From contig WTXG01000192.1 in NCBI GenBank assembly GCA_022496185.1, positions 1-64,000 of the forward strand: a stretch of 64,000 bases of DNA. The letters run 5' to 3'. The stretch is from Multifurca ochricompacta. Taxonomy: Eukaryota; Basidiomycota; Agaricomycetes; Russulales; Russulaceae. A program made the translations under genes and the position numbers. The notes beneath the pieces were generated by a model. It had not been told where the DNA came from and ran no database searches. It saw only the letters and a list, made by a program, of their open reading frames with translations. This document shows, piece by piece, positions 52,528-64,000 of the stretch. How positions within the stretch are numbered: the first letter of the stretch is position 1; every line of letters begins with the position of its first letter.

Positions 52528-54408
52528 ATGTCCTTCAATGAATCACAATCACAAGATATAGAAGGAGCAACGACTGCGATCCAGTGAGCAAGCTCGATAA
52601 CCCTCCTATCCGAGCTCAGTTTTGTCTAGGTCACAGCCGGACAGTAAGACTCGTCGATACGATCGCCAACTCAGGTGTGCTTCATTAACTCAACGCTCTT
52701 TGAGTCCTTCTCAACCTGGATGACATTCACAGGCTCTGGGCTGCAACAGGGCAGTCAGCTTTAGAGTCTGCGCGGGTGCTGGTCATTGGTGCCAGTGCAA
52801 CTGCAACCTCCATTCTCAAGAATCTCGTACTCCCTGGGATTGGCCATTTCACGCTTCTTGATCACGCTACTGTCTCACCGGCAGATGCAGGGAACAACTT
52901 TTTTCTTCAGGGAACTACCAGTATCGGTCGTAATCGCGCCGAGGAAGCTGTTCGTTTACTGAGTGAACTTAACGATAACGTTGATGCTTGCGCGGATACC
53001 CGAAACATTGCGGATGTTCTCGCTTCTGATCCATCTTATTTTCTTGGCTTTTCTCTCATCATTACACACAATCTCTCGCCTGTGCTTCTTACAAGACTGG
53101 CTGACCTTCTTTGGGAAAACCCTTCTTCCACGCCTCTCATCCCGGTACGTTCGGCAGGCTTCCTCGCCGACTTCTTTGTGCAGTTTCACACCCATGAAAG
53201 TGTGTGGCTCCTTCCCTGATGTGGTAATAATAAGTGGTGTAATGTGATATTTAGTCATCGAAAGTCATTCGGAGACCTCGCCATCGCTTCGCATAGACAA
53301 GCCGTTCCCGGCTCTCCTTCAAGCAGCACGGGCTCTTGATTTTGACACCATGGACAGCACTGACCATGGGCACATACCATATGTTTATCTGCTCGTTCGC
53401 ACTCTTGATGATTGGAAAGCGACAGTGAGTCGATCTGGTTCACATCGCGCCCACCCGGCTCAATCCCTCCACCTTCCACAGCACAACGGGCTGCCGCCTC
53501 AGACTCACGCGGATAAGCAGAATTTCAAGTCCATTTTGGCTGCCCAGAAACGCACCCCGGACCAGGAAAATTTTGAGGAAGCAATAGCCCAGGCATACCG
53601 CGCATGGACTCCAACGGTTGTTCGCCCGCATCTTGTCGAACTTTTCAACGACGTGACTCTACCTTCAACACCCTTTGGACACCTTCTTGCTGCACTGCGA
53701 TCGTTCTCGGAACGCCCGCCGCACGTACTTCCGCTTAGTGCTACATTGCCCGACATGAAGAGCGATACAGAGAGCTACGTGCGCCTGCAAAATCTTTACC
53801 GTGCGCAAGCCGCGGAAGAACGTGAGCAATTCCGTGCGCTTCTTCCGGTACCTCTGGAGAATGAGCTTGTTGAACTATTCGTCAAAAACGCGCATGGTGT
53901 GCAGCTTCTTAGGGGAGCTCGCTACGGCGCGCTGGACACTGCACCCGCGAAACTTAGTGCGTCTGATACGCCGTATGTATATACAAATGGTGATTTTTAA
54001 GATCAAGCAGTTATGTACCTCGACAATCTTACGAGGGAAACGGCCACGCACTTGGCTCTTTCTGCCTGGATGCGTGGCGGTCATCCCCTTCTAGGCAAAA
54101 CGGTGGTCCCACAGATAGCGAGCTCCGCGAGCACGTTTTGACTTTGATTCCCGGTACTGAACTTGGCAAGAAGGAATTTTCAGACGCTTTTGGCGAGATG
54201 TAATCGTGAATCTGCCTTTTAATATACCGGAGCTGATAGTGGTTATAGTGTCCGCGCACCAGCAGCCGACCTTCCAAATGTCGCTGCGTTCCTGGGAGGG
54301 ATGGTGGCACAGGAGTCAATAAAGATGATTACTAAGCAATACATCCCTATTAATGGGTATTGCGTTGTTGACCTCGTTGATACTTGGACCGGGGTGCTGG
54401 AATCGTGA
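52528..54408 (+). CDS. ULA1: NEDD8-activating enzyme E1 regulatory subunit (APPBP1/Ula1)
   Basis: Exons 52528-52583, 52630-52674, 52733-53199 and 53255 onward join in frame: MSFNESQSQ.., then [67 protein letters not shown], the ThiF/E1-like nucleotide-binding fold. Later parts show RIDKPFP, VYLLVRTLDDWK, and near the C-terminus APAADLPNVAAFLGGMVAQESIKMITKQYIPING, the signature of APPBP1-type subunits, with the stop at 54406-54408. These subunits lack the catalytic cysteine and work with Uba3 to activate NEDD8/Rub1 for cullin modification. Intron borders between 53950 and 54240 are not resolved. The exon at 53255-53990 contains an insertion-like Gln/His-rich stretch. Confidence 0.85.
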
Positions 54409-54507
54409 ACTGACGAGATGTGCCAAAGTGCGAGCATAACATTAGAACGTGTAAACTATGTAAACATCTCATAAGTTGCTAGGGGAGGCGATGAACAATG
54501 CAATTGA

Positions 54508-57500
54508 CTACGTCGCATCGACAACATCGTTGAAAACGTCTCTCAGGATTGGCCGACCTCGTAGAAGTCCGGTATCGGGACTCATTTGTAGTCTTTTCAG
54601 ATTTCTCGCATCGTGGGGACTTTGCTCCAAGTCATGTTTTTCGGGCTTCAGATTCGCGGCGCATTCCTCATTCACGCGCCTGTTCGGAGCGTCGTTGGGA
54701 GGGAAGAGCACCTTTGTATGTGCTTCACGAGCGCTTCTTGGAAGTTGTAGTAACCAGCCTTCCCGCTCCACGAGCTGGAAGAAAGATTCGAGTAGTGGAG
54801 TACGCGCGAGGGTTGTGCGCGAACCAAAGATGACTAGCTTTGAGCGAGCCCTAGTGAAAGCGACATTCATGCGCCGCCAGTCCTTTACAAGATCGCCAGT
54901 CTGCAAGTACGGGTCAGCGCACCGGGCACCTTCCAATAGGTGTGCAAAAGACGTACGACCCCTTTGTCATTTGAGCGCACCATAGATATGATAATGCAAT
55001 CCTTGTCTCTCCCCTGGCTACGGTCAGCTGTGAGGATCTCGACATCTGGATAACCGCTCAGAAAATGCGAGAGCAGCTTAATCTGTTGTCGGTATAACGT
55101 AACTATCGCGATCTGTTCAGCGCGAATTCCGCTACGGAGTAAACATTCTGTGAATTGATGGACGAGCATGGCTTCAGTCACGTTTTGTACAAGGTCGCCC
55201 ACGTGTGACTCCGTCGCAGGGACTTGGTCCGTGTCTACGAAGATTGCTTTTCGGCTAGGCGTATGAGTCAGATAAGGCAATGGTCCCCCCTTTGAGCAGA
55301 TGTATTACCTTGGATTCAGTAATTCCTTTATCCAGCACGGATCGCCACAGCGTAGAGCCAATGGGTGTATTCGCTGTATGAACCTAATGTCGGGCAAAAT
55401 CAGGCTCTGATTCGCAACCTTCTGGTTTCCGCAACTTAAACGATCGTTGTAGATAAGCTTGTTCGAGAGGAGCATGATATCTGCGTTCATGCGATATTGC
55501 TGTGTGAGCTCGACAACGGCATGTGGATGCGCATTCGAGAGCCGACGGAATAGAGAAACATCCAGACCACCTTTTTGCGCCTCGCGGTTACGTACCTGTA
55601 AGCACGCCTTCGTCAAGCGCAAGATATTATCGTATGGGATTGGGTCCTACCAGCGGGGGAAGTTGATAATGATCGCCGACGAGTACGAATTTCTTGGCAA
55701 AACGCAGGGGGCCGAGACAAGTTGGCAAAGTGATTTGAGAGGCTTCATCTACGATACAATAATCGAATTCCCGGCGTAGAAATAGCTCACTTTAATTCGT
55801 TAGCATGGGCCACTGGAAAATGGCTTTGCACGCACTGGTCAATGGAAAGTGCAGTTGTTGCAACGACCCGTGGCGCCATGAATTGTCGCTCGAAATCTTC
55901 GATTGTAGTTGGTTTCCTACAGGCCGAGAGGTGGTGGCGTCTCGAACCGGGATGTACCTGCAATAACCGTGCTCCCGTTCGATATTTTTTAATAACAAAT
56001 ATCAAAAAATCAAATCTTGCCTTATCCACATTTCCAAGTCGCAATATCCCAAAGTCTACGCCATCGAGCTTTGAGAGGATGGTATCAACGGCAGAGTGCG
56101 TATACGCTGAAAGCAAGACGGTCTTGCCCATCTCAACCAACATGCGGATCAGGTGTGCTACGACTGTGGTCTTTCCCGTACCAGGCATTCCTAGGATCAA
56201 TGTGTAATGACAAGAACGGAGCACTTTCTCTATGGCTAGGACTTGGTGGGCGTTCAGGGACCGTGCCAAGGCCAGACAGCGGGACGAAGCGCGTACTCCT
56301 GCCAAGAGCTCACTCCCCGAATTGAAAACTGGCGGAGCGAGGTCAACAACGAGGCGCAAACGCGTTGTGTCCCCTCCAACATAAAAGAGAGAAGCGAGGT
56401 TTTCGCGCAGCCGACCCATTCCCGCAGAGAACTCATCCTTGTCAATGCGAAAGGTGACTGCCGTATTCGGATTCTTTGCATCTGAGTCACGATGACAGGT
56501 TCGCTTGCAGAGGCGTTCCTGAATTGTCGCGATATCGAGTGCATGATCGACGCCAAGGACCACATATTCGGGACTGAGTTCCAGAATGAAACCCCGACAT
56601 AAGGCAAACAGATCAGGGACAGCAGAAACTGTGACAGCATCACCAACATCCATGTGTCCGTTAAGTAGGTTCTCTGCATCTGCCTTTAAGCGCTTCCGGA
56701 AGCAGTACGTGAATCCGTGAATTCGGCTCGCTCCTGTGTAGGCTGGCTCTTCTGCAGTAGAAGACATGTCTAGCATCATGTCCGCGAAACATCGGCCGAG
56801 CATTTCTCGTTCTCCTGCACCGAGAGTCCACAACTCCTTCCTGAACCGTATCATGTCTTGCTCTTCAAGAGTGATCAATCGCTCCCATGTTTTAAAAAAG
56901 TCTGTTTGAGACTGGCTGAGATGCCCGGTCTTTTCTGCATAAATGTCTGCGATCTCTGATACCTCATCGATGACATTTTCCACAGCCTGTCTCCATTACC
57001 GTTACCATTTTTCGGTCACAAAGCGAGAGAGTACAGACCCGTCGATATAGCATGCAAGCGTCCAAGGCGTAGCACCGCCCGCACAATCGTTCGTCGTCTA
57101 TCGTTGGTGGTAAAAATGGCAATTCGTCCTTTAGCTGATGTCGCATGAATCCTCTGGAGCGACGCGCCATCCACTCGGCGATCGCATTCCGCAATCCAAT
57201 CAGTGCGCGCAGTTCGGGTCGGGTAACGGGAACAGATACGATCTCCTCGCTTTGTGTGTAGTACAACAAGCCCAGATCGACGGGCTCTCCATATCGTTCC
57301 TGCATCAAGAGCGTATACAACATGGTTTGGGCGCGATGTTCGAGTCCGGCAACGGCACGACCAGTCTTGATCTCAAAAGGCGTTGGGCGCGTAGACGATT
57401 GGCCTGAGTTGCGGATAATGGTGGCCTGCACGGACGCGTCAATTTTTCCCCTGAGTCCATAGGTGGGGGACCAGATGTCCTCTTCAACATCGTGCAATGA

Positions 57501-58622
57501 GCTGATTGCCAAAAGCGCTGTCTCTCCACGGGCTGCGCGAGTGTCAGATAATTTAGCTTCGGACTTCAAAGTAGTTGTGAGCACTCGTGGCATACAGAAT
57601 TGAGGAAAATACCTTAGGTTTGTTTCCAATATACCGTTGTCCAAATGTCTCGACTCCAGCAGCACGGCGCAGTATTTCATCCTTGGCAGCAGACAGCGTG
57701 ACACCGGCACGCACCAGATCACCAAAAGCCATGGACAATGCGGTGTCAACATGGGCTTCAATCCACCGTGCATCCCAACGCTTTTCTTTAAGACACTTTT
57801 GCAGGACGTCATGTAATATTGTGCCGTACACGAGAGCAGGTGACGGTGGACTTGGGGCTCGTACCAGCGCAGTCACTAGTGGTCTGCGCTGGCAATTTGG
57901 CGCGGAGGCAAGTAAAGATGGAGTAAGAAGTGTGTCGGGGTGGTGAATGAGTAAGTTTTTATGAGTGGTCACAGCGATAGACTTCTGGCCGCTCGCCAAG
58001 GTGTCAAACGATCCAATTATGTTCAGGACGTCACCTACTCGGGTGTAACAGAGACAAAAGTGCGGATAGATTTAAATCCCACCTTTATGAATGTCCATGT
58101 ACACCCAATCATCGCTCAACGATATGTGACAATGCTCGAATCCAGGCTCGATTGTGGCCAGGATATGCTTATTGAAGAATCTCGTAAGCCCCAGTATATG
58201 GAAGGTGGTATTCTCACTTTCTTGCATACCCCATCATTCCACGACTCTGTCACTATCTGCGCCAAACATCTTGTACAAGGATCGGGGGTATAATTTAATC
58301 CAACCAAGTCCTGGTCCTCAATTCCAGCTCGAACTGTTTTCTTGGGCGAGTCACGGATTTTCTTGGGAGTGGGGACATAATCAGAGAGGGAATCCCAGTC
58401 CCAGCCAGCGATTTCCTCTTCTAGATCGACTTTCCCTGCTGAATGGAGCTGATACTGCAGTGTGCGTGTAGTTTTATGCCCCAAATCCTGTAGGTCGGGC
58501 TTGAGCGACGAAAGGCGCCGTTTACGAGTAGGTGTCGCTGGAGGATCTGTAAAAAGGTGTTCGATAGAAGCTGCTTCTTCTGTAATTGAAGGTCTCGCAG
58601 GAGACGGCATGATGGTGCTCAT
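54508..58622 (-). CDS. DNA2: DNA2 nuclease-helicase
   Basis: Minus-strand exons from the ATG at 58620-58622 ([11 protein letters not shown]) to the stop at 54508-54510. Order: disordered N-terminus with a basic RKRR patch; DNA2 domain ([15 protein letters not shown]); RecB-like nuclease with [24 protein letters not shown] and PFEIKTGR (Asp, Glu and Lys of the site); Fe-S cysteines (NCQRRPL before the nuclease; [13 protein letters not shown] after it); superfamily 1 helicase with Walker [10 protein letters not shown] near 56180-56205, DEAS near 55745, [13 protein letters not shown] motif near 55690, [14 protein letters not shown] and [18 protein letters not shown]. At least six introns. Dna2 trims Okazaki flaps and resects double-strand breaks. 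It is tail-to-tail with ULA1, with only about 100 bp between stops. Confidence 0.9.
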
Positions 58623-58751
58623 CCACTCCAGGTGACGCGTTATTTGGTCTCATCACGGGAGCGTGTTTATTACGTAATTGTTTGTGCGTTACAAACACAC
58701 TCGAGTACTCCGTCCGCGTCATCAAGGGCCTCCTCCGCCAACGTTCACGTT

Positions 58752-60271
58752 ATGCTATCCTCAATCCTGACTTTTCCATTTCACGTCCTTGCTAGTATAA
58801 TTCGCTTTATTTTCCATACCTTACGGATTCCTATTCCACATGTCCCATTCTCATCCTTGAACTTCTACCGTCCTCTCATTCCAAGGCCCTCCAGTCGTTC
58901 CGACCCGTATGCCGTCTCCGACCGTTGGATCCGTAGTCTTGAGGAGGAGACAGGCGCTCACTGTTTGAGTCGTGCGAGTCTAGTTCCCCATGCTGGTCCT
59001 TCTACTCCGCAGTCCCAGAATAGCAATCTTCGTAGCAGAGTGAGCACCGGTTCGCCAAGACTTTTACCAGACTTCACCCTGGGCAGCTACGACGAAATTT
59101 TACGATTATGCCAGTCAGATATACGCATTGGTTGCGTCATCTTGGTAAGTAGCGAGCATGATGATGTTCCAGACTTCAAGCGGTACGCTCTGATACTTCT
59201 TTCACCCTGCCTTTTGCTAATATCGATACAGGAACACTTTAACGGACCCTACTCTCGTCGACCTCCTTCACAAGCATGAATTTATTGTTTGGGGCGGCGA
59301 TGTTCGTGAGCGTGAAGCTTGGAGTGGTGCACCCTTCCTCTTTTTTCTCATTGGTTTCTCCCTTACACTGTGTGGCAGCTGCACAGAAGCTGCAAGCTAC
59401 CACGTTCCCGTTTGTTGCATTTATTGCACTGCAACCCCCCCGTGCATCTTCCTTTATTGGCCCAACGTCGCGAACTTCTTCATCCCCTTCGCTCACCATT
59501 CTTTCTCGGCACCAGGGACCAGCAGCCCCAACATCAGCCCCAACAAGCGCGCGCTCATTAGTGGATCACATTGTCCATCAGCTACTTCCTCGTGTCATGC
59601 CATTCCTAAGAAGTCTTCGGTTGGCCGCAACGGAACGTGCTCACGAGCGTGCCCTTCGTGAAGAACAGGATGCTGCATTTCGCGAGAGCGCCCGCCGCGA
59701 TCGGGAAAAAGAGGCACTCCGGGCGGAGGAGGCGCGCCGAACTGCAGAACTTGAGAAGGTTGAAATGGAACACCGACGTGCAGTAGATGAGGCTCGCGCC
59801 CGTATTGCTTATGCGCGAGGTCGTTGGCAACAAGAGTCCCGACAACTGTTGATTCCGCTTGACCAGTCACCGGACGCGGATTCAATCCGAATGACCATTC
59901 GCTTGCCAGATGGCCAACGCCTCGTCCGATTGATTGCACGCAACTCGACGGTCACCTCTCTCTACTGTTTGGTGGATGCACACTTTACTCCCACTAACTC
60001 AATCGACACGGAGATTAACCCGTCCGTGGCAGAAAGCAATTTACGAGAGCTTATACACTCATCAGGGCAACCCGCTGAGACTTGGTGGGGTTTCTCTTTG
60101 TTCACTGCGTATCCTCGTCAGGCAATTCCTTGGCGGCCTGCCGTTCGCTTGGTAGATATTGAAGGACTAAGAAATAGTGGTCAGATTGTTGTAGAGATGG
60201 TATCCAAGAAAGTGGAGGGGGAGAAAGATGACCAAGATGACGATGGTTATGATACGGAGAGGAGTGTCTGA
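58752..60271 (+). CDS. UAS/UBX-domain protein, FAF2/UBXD8-like
   Basis: Exons 58752-59182, 59232-59323 and 59379-60271 join in frame to 471 residues. A hydrophobic N-terminus (MLSSILTFPFHVLASIIRFIFHTLRIPI) could be a membrane hairpin. A thioredoxin-like UAS domain follows (CQSDIRIGCVILVSSEHDD, TLVDLLHKHEFIVWGGDVREREAW, TTFPFVAFIAL), then a long charged coiled coil (about residues 250-340) and a C-terminal UBX domain (DSIRMTIRLPDGQRLVRLIARNSTVTSLYCLVDAHF). FAF2 relatives recruit p97/Cdc48 to ER membranes or lipid droplets in protein degradation. No UBA domain is seen; the divergent gene DNA2 starts about 130 bp upstream, so there is little room for one. An alternative ATG at 58632 is possible. 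Confidence 0.85.
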
Positions 60272-60405
60272 TATCTGTCCTGAAACGCCTTTGATTACTC
60301 CTCGTTAAGAGCGATAAAGATGTCCAGGCATTAAAGTAGAGTACATGCAGTTAAAAGACATTCACAACAGTATGAATGCCACACAGGGCATGAGTGAAAA
60401 AGGGA

Positions 60406-61082
60406 TCACTGACTGAGGATTGTGCGTACGAATGACTCATAATTTACGTTCCCATCGCTACCGCTCGGTTAATTGTGCCCAACGGGTGAAGGGGAAAACA
60501 CGCACGCGCCAATCTGGACACCCTTGAGCAACTCGTCCACCTCCTCATCGGTCATTTTCTCCCCAAGCTGGGTTAGCACGTACCGCAGCTCACCCGCGCC
60601 GATGAATCCATTTCCCTCCTTGTCAAAAACCTGAAACCCACGAATAAACTCCTCTGGAAAGAGAAATTAAATGAGTGATTCCGTTTTCCTTTCAGGGACA
60701 AGTACCGGGAGTTCCGGCGGGCTTAAAACCGTCCGGTCGATTCAAAATTGTCAAGAATGTCTTATAATCGACTGCAAGTATAGGAGTGAAGTATAACCCA
60801 CCAGCTGGGACTCACTCACCATCCCTTGGGGCATTTGTCACGATATCAGCGACCTCTGCCTGAGTAGGGTTTTGTCCCAGTGCACGCAGAAGGTCGCCGA
60901 GGGTCTCACGGGGCACGGCACCAATGCCTTTCTTGTCAAAGAGAGCGAAGGCCTCTTTATACTCTGTTAGGTATGAGTCCTGTTTCATTGAGACGACATA
61001 GGATGAACCCAACCTGCGTTGTCGCTCTTTCAGGAATATGTGAATCAAATAAAGGGACGTAGACCTTGCTGGCACTTACCAT
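60406..61082 (-). CDS. cdc4: Myosin essential light chain, Cdc4/Mlc1-type EF-hand protein
   Basis: Five exons join to 142 residues: ATG alone at 61080-61082, then 60820-60979, 60706-60771, 60506-60653 and 60406-60457. The product reads [19 protein letters not shown].., [78 protein letters not shown] and the end [16 protein letters not shown]. Length and sequence fit the fungal Cdc4/Mlc1 family, the light chain of type II and V myosins needed for the cytokinetic ring. Of the EF-hand loops, [12 protein letters not shown] looks the best preserved. The first coding exon appears to consist of the start codon only, followed at once by GTAAGT. Confidence 0.9.
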
Positions 61083-61297
61083 GGGTTGTTCAAATTATGA
61101 TAGATGATAGATGATGGTGGATCTAGTGAACCAGTGGAAGTTGCCGTAAATGGACGGTTATCGCGCCGGCTCGCCACTGGCACTGCACCAGTGCCGAAGC
61201 TTCAGGATTTAAAGTAAACCCGTCAGTCGGGTTTTACTCCAGTTTTGAACACAACAGATTAATGCCCAAATGATACAACATGCAAATGGATGATAAT

Positions 61298-62313
61298 TCA
61301 AATGTACATCCCGCCATCGCCAATATCACCTCTCCGCTTGGTCCCTGGTAGCTTGGATGGCACTATACCACTCTGCCAAGATGAGGGACCTCGAAGTTCA
61401 CAGAGCTCTCCAAGACATATGTGCACTTTCTGCAGGATGGAATCCGGCCAGATGACATTGTATATGTCCTCAGGGGTGTTAGGTATCAATGAGATATCGT
61501 GCCCCCTCGATGTAGGAATGCGTGGTGAAGGAAGGAGAAGGAGAATTGCCTCCATTTGCGACGTCGGAAGAGCGGCAATGGATGTGAATGCAGCACAAGT
61601 CATTTGGATGAGGTTGGGGGGCCAATATGGACTAAGAAAAGAAGCCTGTTTCGGGATATTAAGAGACATTTAAACACGAGATGGGAGGTGCTTACAGGCG
61701 CCGCCTTGCCCTGCGTGCGCAGGTAGCACACAGGAGCATGATAAATATCGAGTGGCTGCGGTTTAATACATGTAGGAAATGGATATGTATCCAGAAGTAA
61801 AAGCCTCAACTGTTCATTAGAGTGGGTTTGGGGGAGAAAGAAATGTAATTCACCGTGAGGGTTTGTAGAAATGAACGATCGCCTCAGCATAGGGACGCAT
61901 TACCCATGCAGGTAGTGTCGCGGACGTTTCGGATATGATAACCACCGCGTCTGACCAGGAGGGTAAGAAAATTAAAGCAACCTATGTATAATGCATCAAT
62001 GCGGTTGACGTAAAATAGAATGAGAGCGAATTACTATAATGTTATCTACTAGGACAGCTGCCCGCTGCTCGCCCAGTTGTGCACCTCTAGCCCAAGCATT
62101 TCCTGCCTGTCCCGACGCAATAACAACGGCTTTGGCAGTTCCCTGGGAATGGGCAAGACCCTTAATGGATATGGATACGCGTGCTGTTTTCTGCTCGCAG
62201 CCACTGGAGAGCGGGTTCAGCTGATCTTCCTCGTCGGATTCGTAAGCATATCGAGGAGCTGATGTATCGTGTAAAAACTCTACGTCCTGAGAGGTGGTAT
62301 TCCTGTAAGCCAT
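61298..62313 (-). CDS. Probable proteasome assembly chaperone 1 (PAC1/Pba1-like)
   Basis: The minus-strand ATG at 62311-62313 opens MAYRNTTSQDVEFLHDTSAPRYAYESDEEDQLNPL.., followed by VVIASGQAGNAWARGAQLGEQRAAVLVD. Later exons give DAVVIISETSATLPAWVMRPYAEAIV, LRLLLLDTYPFPTCIKPQPLDIYHAPVCYLRT, WPPNLIQMTCAAFTSIAALP and ILLLLPSPRIP, to a stop at 61298-61300. At least three introns (near 62040-61960, 61860-61810 and 61720-61670). The pattern of a hydrophobic beta-rich domain and the LLLLPSPRIP block recalls fungal PAC1 sequences, which help build the proteasome alpha ring; I hold this as likely rather than certain. Confidence 0.5.
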
Positions 62314-62586
62314 GTGACAGATAATCTGTAAAACGTACCATTGTGCAGCGTGCAGCGTGCTACGTACTAGTGTACTGGTAAATGCTACTGATGAGCTGAT
62401 GGTGACTGGTGACCGGGGGGTGCTCAGGTGTCGGACCGGCCTAGAACATGAACATGATGTGCATGACACGCGAGAGGGTGAGAAGCGAGAGGTGGGTAAG
62501 GTGTGTGCGAGGGCTCTCCTACTCCTTCCTCTACTCTACGCCACCACCACGACCACATTCCAATGGTTGTTATCGTAGGATTGATG
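62314..62586. promoter_or_regulatory. Divergent spacer between PAC1-like gene and CSC1-like gene
   Basis: About 270 bp lie between divergent starts. Direct repeats such as GTGCAGCGTGCAGCGTGC (62342-62359) and ACTAGTGTACTGGTAAATGC are seen; no other feature is evident. Confidence 0.4.
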
Positions 62587-62733
62587 GATAAATTCTTTTG
62601 TGCGTCATATGACGAACCCAGCGGGCCACCACCTGGTTCTCCTCCGACCTGTACGCATTCATCTTCCTGCTGTGCTATCTCAGACATTTATACCTACATT
62701 TCAGTAAAGTACGAAGGACCATGGTTATCAACA

Positions 62734-64000
62734 CAAATATTTCTTTCCTCTTCCATTGGTGTGACCTCGTTTCTGGTCTTTTCATATTGTCGGACAAGAT
62801 GGCCTCTCCTCTTCGCACCCAGGACAAAGCTAAAGGGTACGCGTCTTTGGGTTTACGCCAAACGTTGTCTCACCTCGGGAGTATGCAGGCTTTTCTCCTC
62901 ATGAAGCACACACACAGAATGCTTTCTTCGGTTGGATTCTTCCTACCTTGATGACATCTGAGTACTCCGTGCTTCAGATCGTTGGTCTCGACGCTGCTGT
63001 AGTATGTCGGGTTCGCCTCGGTCGCGTGTGGTATACGTCTGATTTGGCTGCTAGCTCCTAAACTTTTTCAAGATGTCTTTCTATCTCTTTTCTATTTGCT
63101 CCGTATTTGCTGTGACAATTTTAATGCCCATCAATCTTAAGGTATGCGCACTACTCTCCCAGGAAGCACCGCTTGACCGGACCAAAGAACAACATCGGTA
63201 TCGGAGATGAAGACAACGATGATCCAGACTGGCGCACCCTCCAATCTCAAGATAAATATACACAAAAAGAGCCAGACTGGTTTGACCTGGTATCAGATGC
63301 CGACTCGTATCTCTCACTCCACCTCGTGTTCACATACTTATTCACGCTTCTTTCCTTGCGTTTGATCTTCCTGAACTACAAGCGATTCATCAAGGCAAGG
63401 CAACTTTTCTCGCTCGAGCTCGTGCATTCTATCGCAGCACGCACTGTCATGGTGACTGGGCTTCCGACTCATCTGCGTTCAGAGAGGGCGCTTGCTGAAC
63501 ACTTTGAGAACATGAAGCTGAGTGTAGAGAGTGTCAGCATTTGTCGCGAACTTGGTTTCCTGGAGCATCTCATCGATGTGCGAACGCGTGCACTGCTCAA
63601 GCTAGAGGAAGCTTGGGTTCAATACGTCGGTAATCCAAGTACAGCAGAAGCATATGATCCTTCTGATCATGCGATAATTGGGGACGGAGATCTTGCAACA
63701 ACAGAAACACAAACTCCCAATCGTCTTGTAGTCCCGCATCACAAACGGCCGACACTGCGTCCCGGATGGTTTTCTGGGCGTGTCGACGCTATTGAGTTTC
63801 TTGAAAGGCGGTTCTTGGAGGCGGACGAAGCTGTCAAGCGTCATCGTCGCGTGGGTAAGTTCAAACCGCTGGATGTGGGTTTTGTCACGTTTGAAAAAAT
63901 GTCCAGTGCAGTCCGTGACTTCTTGTCCACTTGGGTGAAGCGTGGCTAACTTCATTCTAGCAAATCGCTGCTCAAACCGTGCATACATCAACACCATTTC
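62734..64000 (+). CDS. CSC1/OSCA-type calcium-permeable channel, 5' part
   Basis: Recognisable exons: TQIFLSSSIGVTSFLVFSYCR..LFAPRTKLKG (first membrane segment plus the APRT motif), EYAGFSPHEAHTQNAFFGWILPTLMTSEYSVLQIVGLDAAV, FYLFSICSVFAVTILMPIN, and from about 63140 to 63910 NNIGIGDEDNDDPDW.., a membrane segment (LHLVFTYLFTLLSLRLIFL), RTVMVTGLPTHLRSERALAEHFE and the cytosolic PHM7-type domain. The intron 63911-63960 joins FVTFEKMSSA to QIAAQTVHTSTPF. The rest lies beyond the window. The start codon is uncertain; a candidate ATG at 62587 is in frame with the first exon. The family forms osmotically or mechanically gated cation channels. Confidence 0.85.

Overview
The window reads as nuclear DNA of a filamentous basidiomycete, probably an agaricomycete. 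The right-hand genes are broken by many ~50-55 nt GT-AG introns and encode fungal proteins (membrane-anchored glyoxal oxidase, Dna2, Cdc4-type light chain, CSC1-type channel). The retroelements are chromodomain Ty3/gypsy and Ty1/copia types. The gag style resembles what I associate with Rhizoctonia-type genomes, but I could not test that.

Region 1 (1-47.7 kb) is a nest of transposable elements with no host gene that I recognise. Target-site duplications (TSDs) allow it to be unpicked. Gypsy-2 (+, truncated at the window edge) received gypsy-1 (-, 347-10040, TSD GTAGA), a hAT-like element (12016-13454) and a four-level stack: LTR-Y solo, containing LTR-X solo, containing copia-1. Gypsy-1 carries a hAT-like element with an internal minisatellite and a solo LTR. 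Gypsy-2 ends in LTR-W2, which received copia-2 (TSD CAGCA). Copia-2 received gypsy-3 (24756-32232, TSD CCCGA, very similar LTRs) and an LTR-X copy. The stretch 34.6-43.1 kb is an inversion between two 1299-bp LTR-X copies: their TSDs are exchanged, and the gag half of copia-2 now points the opposite way from its pol half.

The gypsy family shows an 11-nt match between the predicted mRNA 5' end and the sequence next to the 5' LTR (Tf1-like self-priming), a -1 slippery heptamer between gag and pol, a chromodomain, and an extra zinc-knuckle ORF in the env position. Both copia families have a primer site matching the initiator tRNA-Met anticodon region. Many ORFs are killed by CGA-to-TGA changes, and older copies look CpG-poor, which suggests methylation-linked decay.

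Region 2 (47.9-64 kb) is compact and gene-dense: glyoxal oxidase (-), mitochondrial release factor 1 (-), NEDD8 E1 regulatory subunit (+), Dna2 nuclease-helicase (-), UAS/UBX protein (+), Cdc4-like myosin light chain (-), a probable proteasome assembly chaperone (-) and the 5' part of a CSC1-type channel (+, cut by the window edge). Two gene pairs (RF1/ULA1 and DNA2/UBX) are divergent over about 75 and 130 bp. I see no common pathway among these genes; they look like ordinary housekeeping neighbours beside a repeat block.
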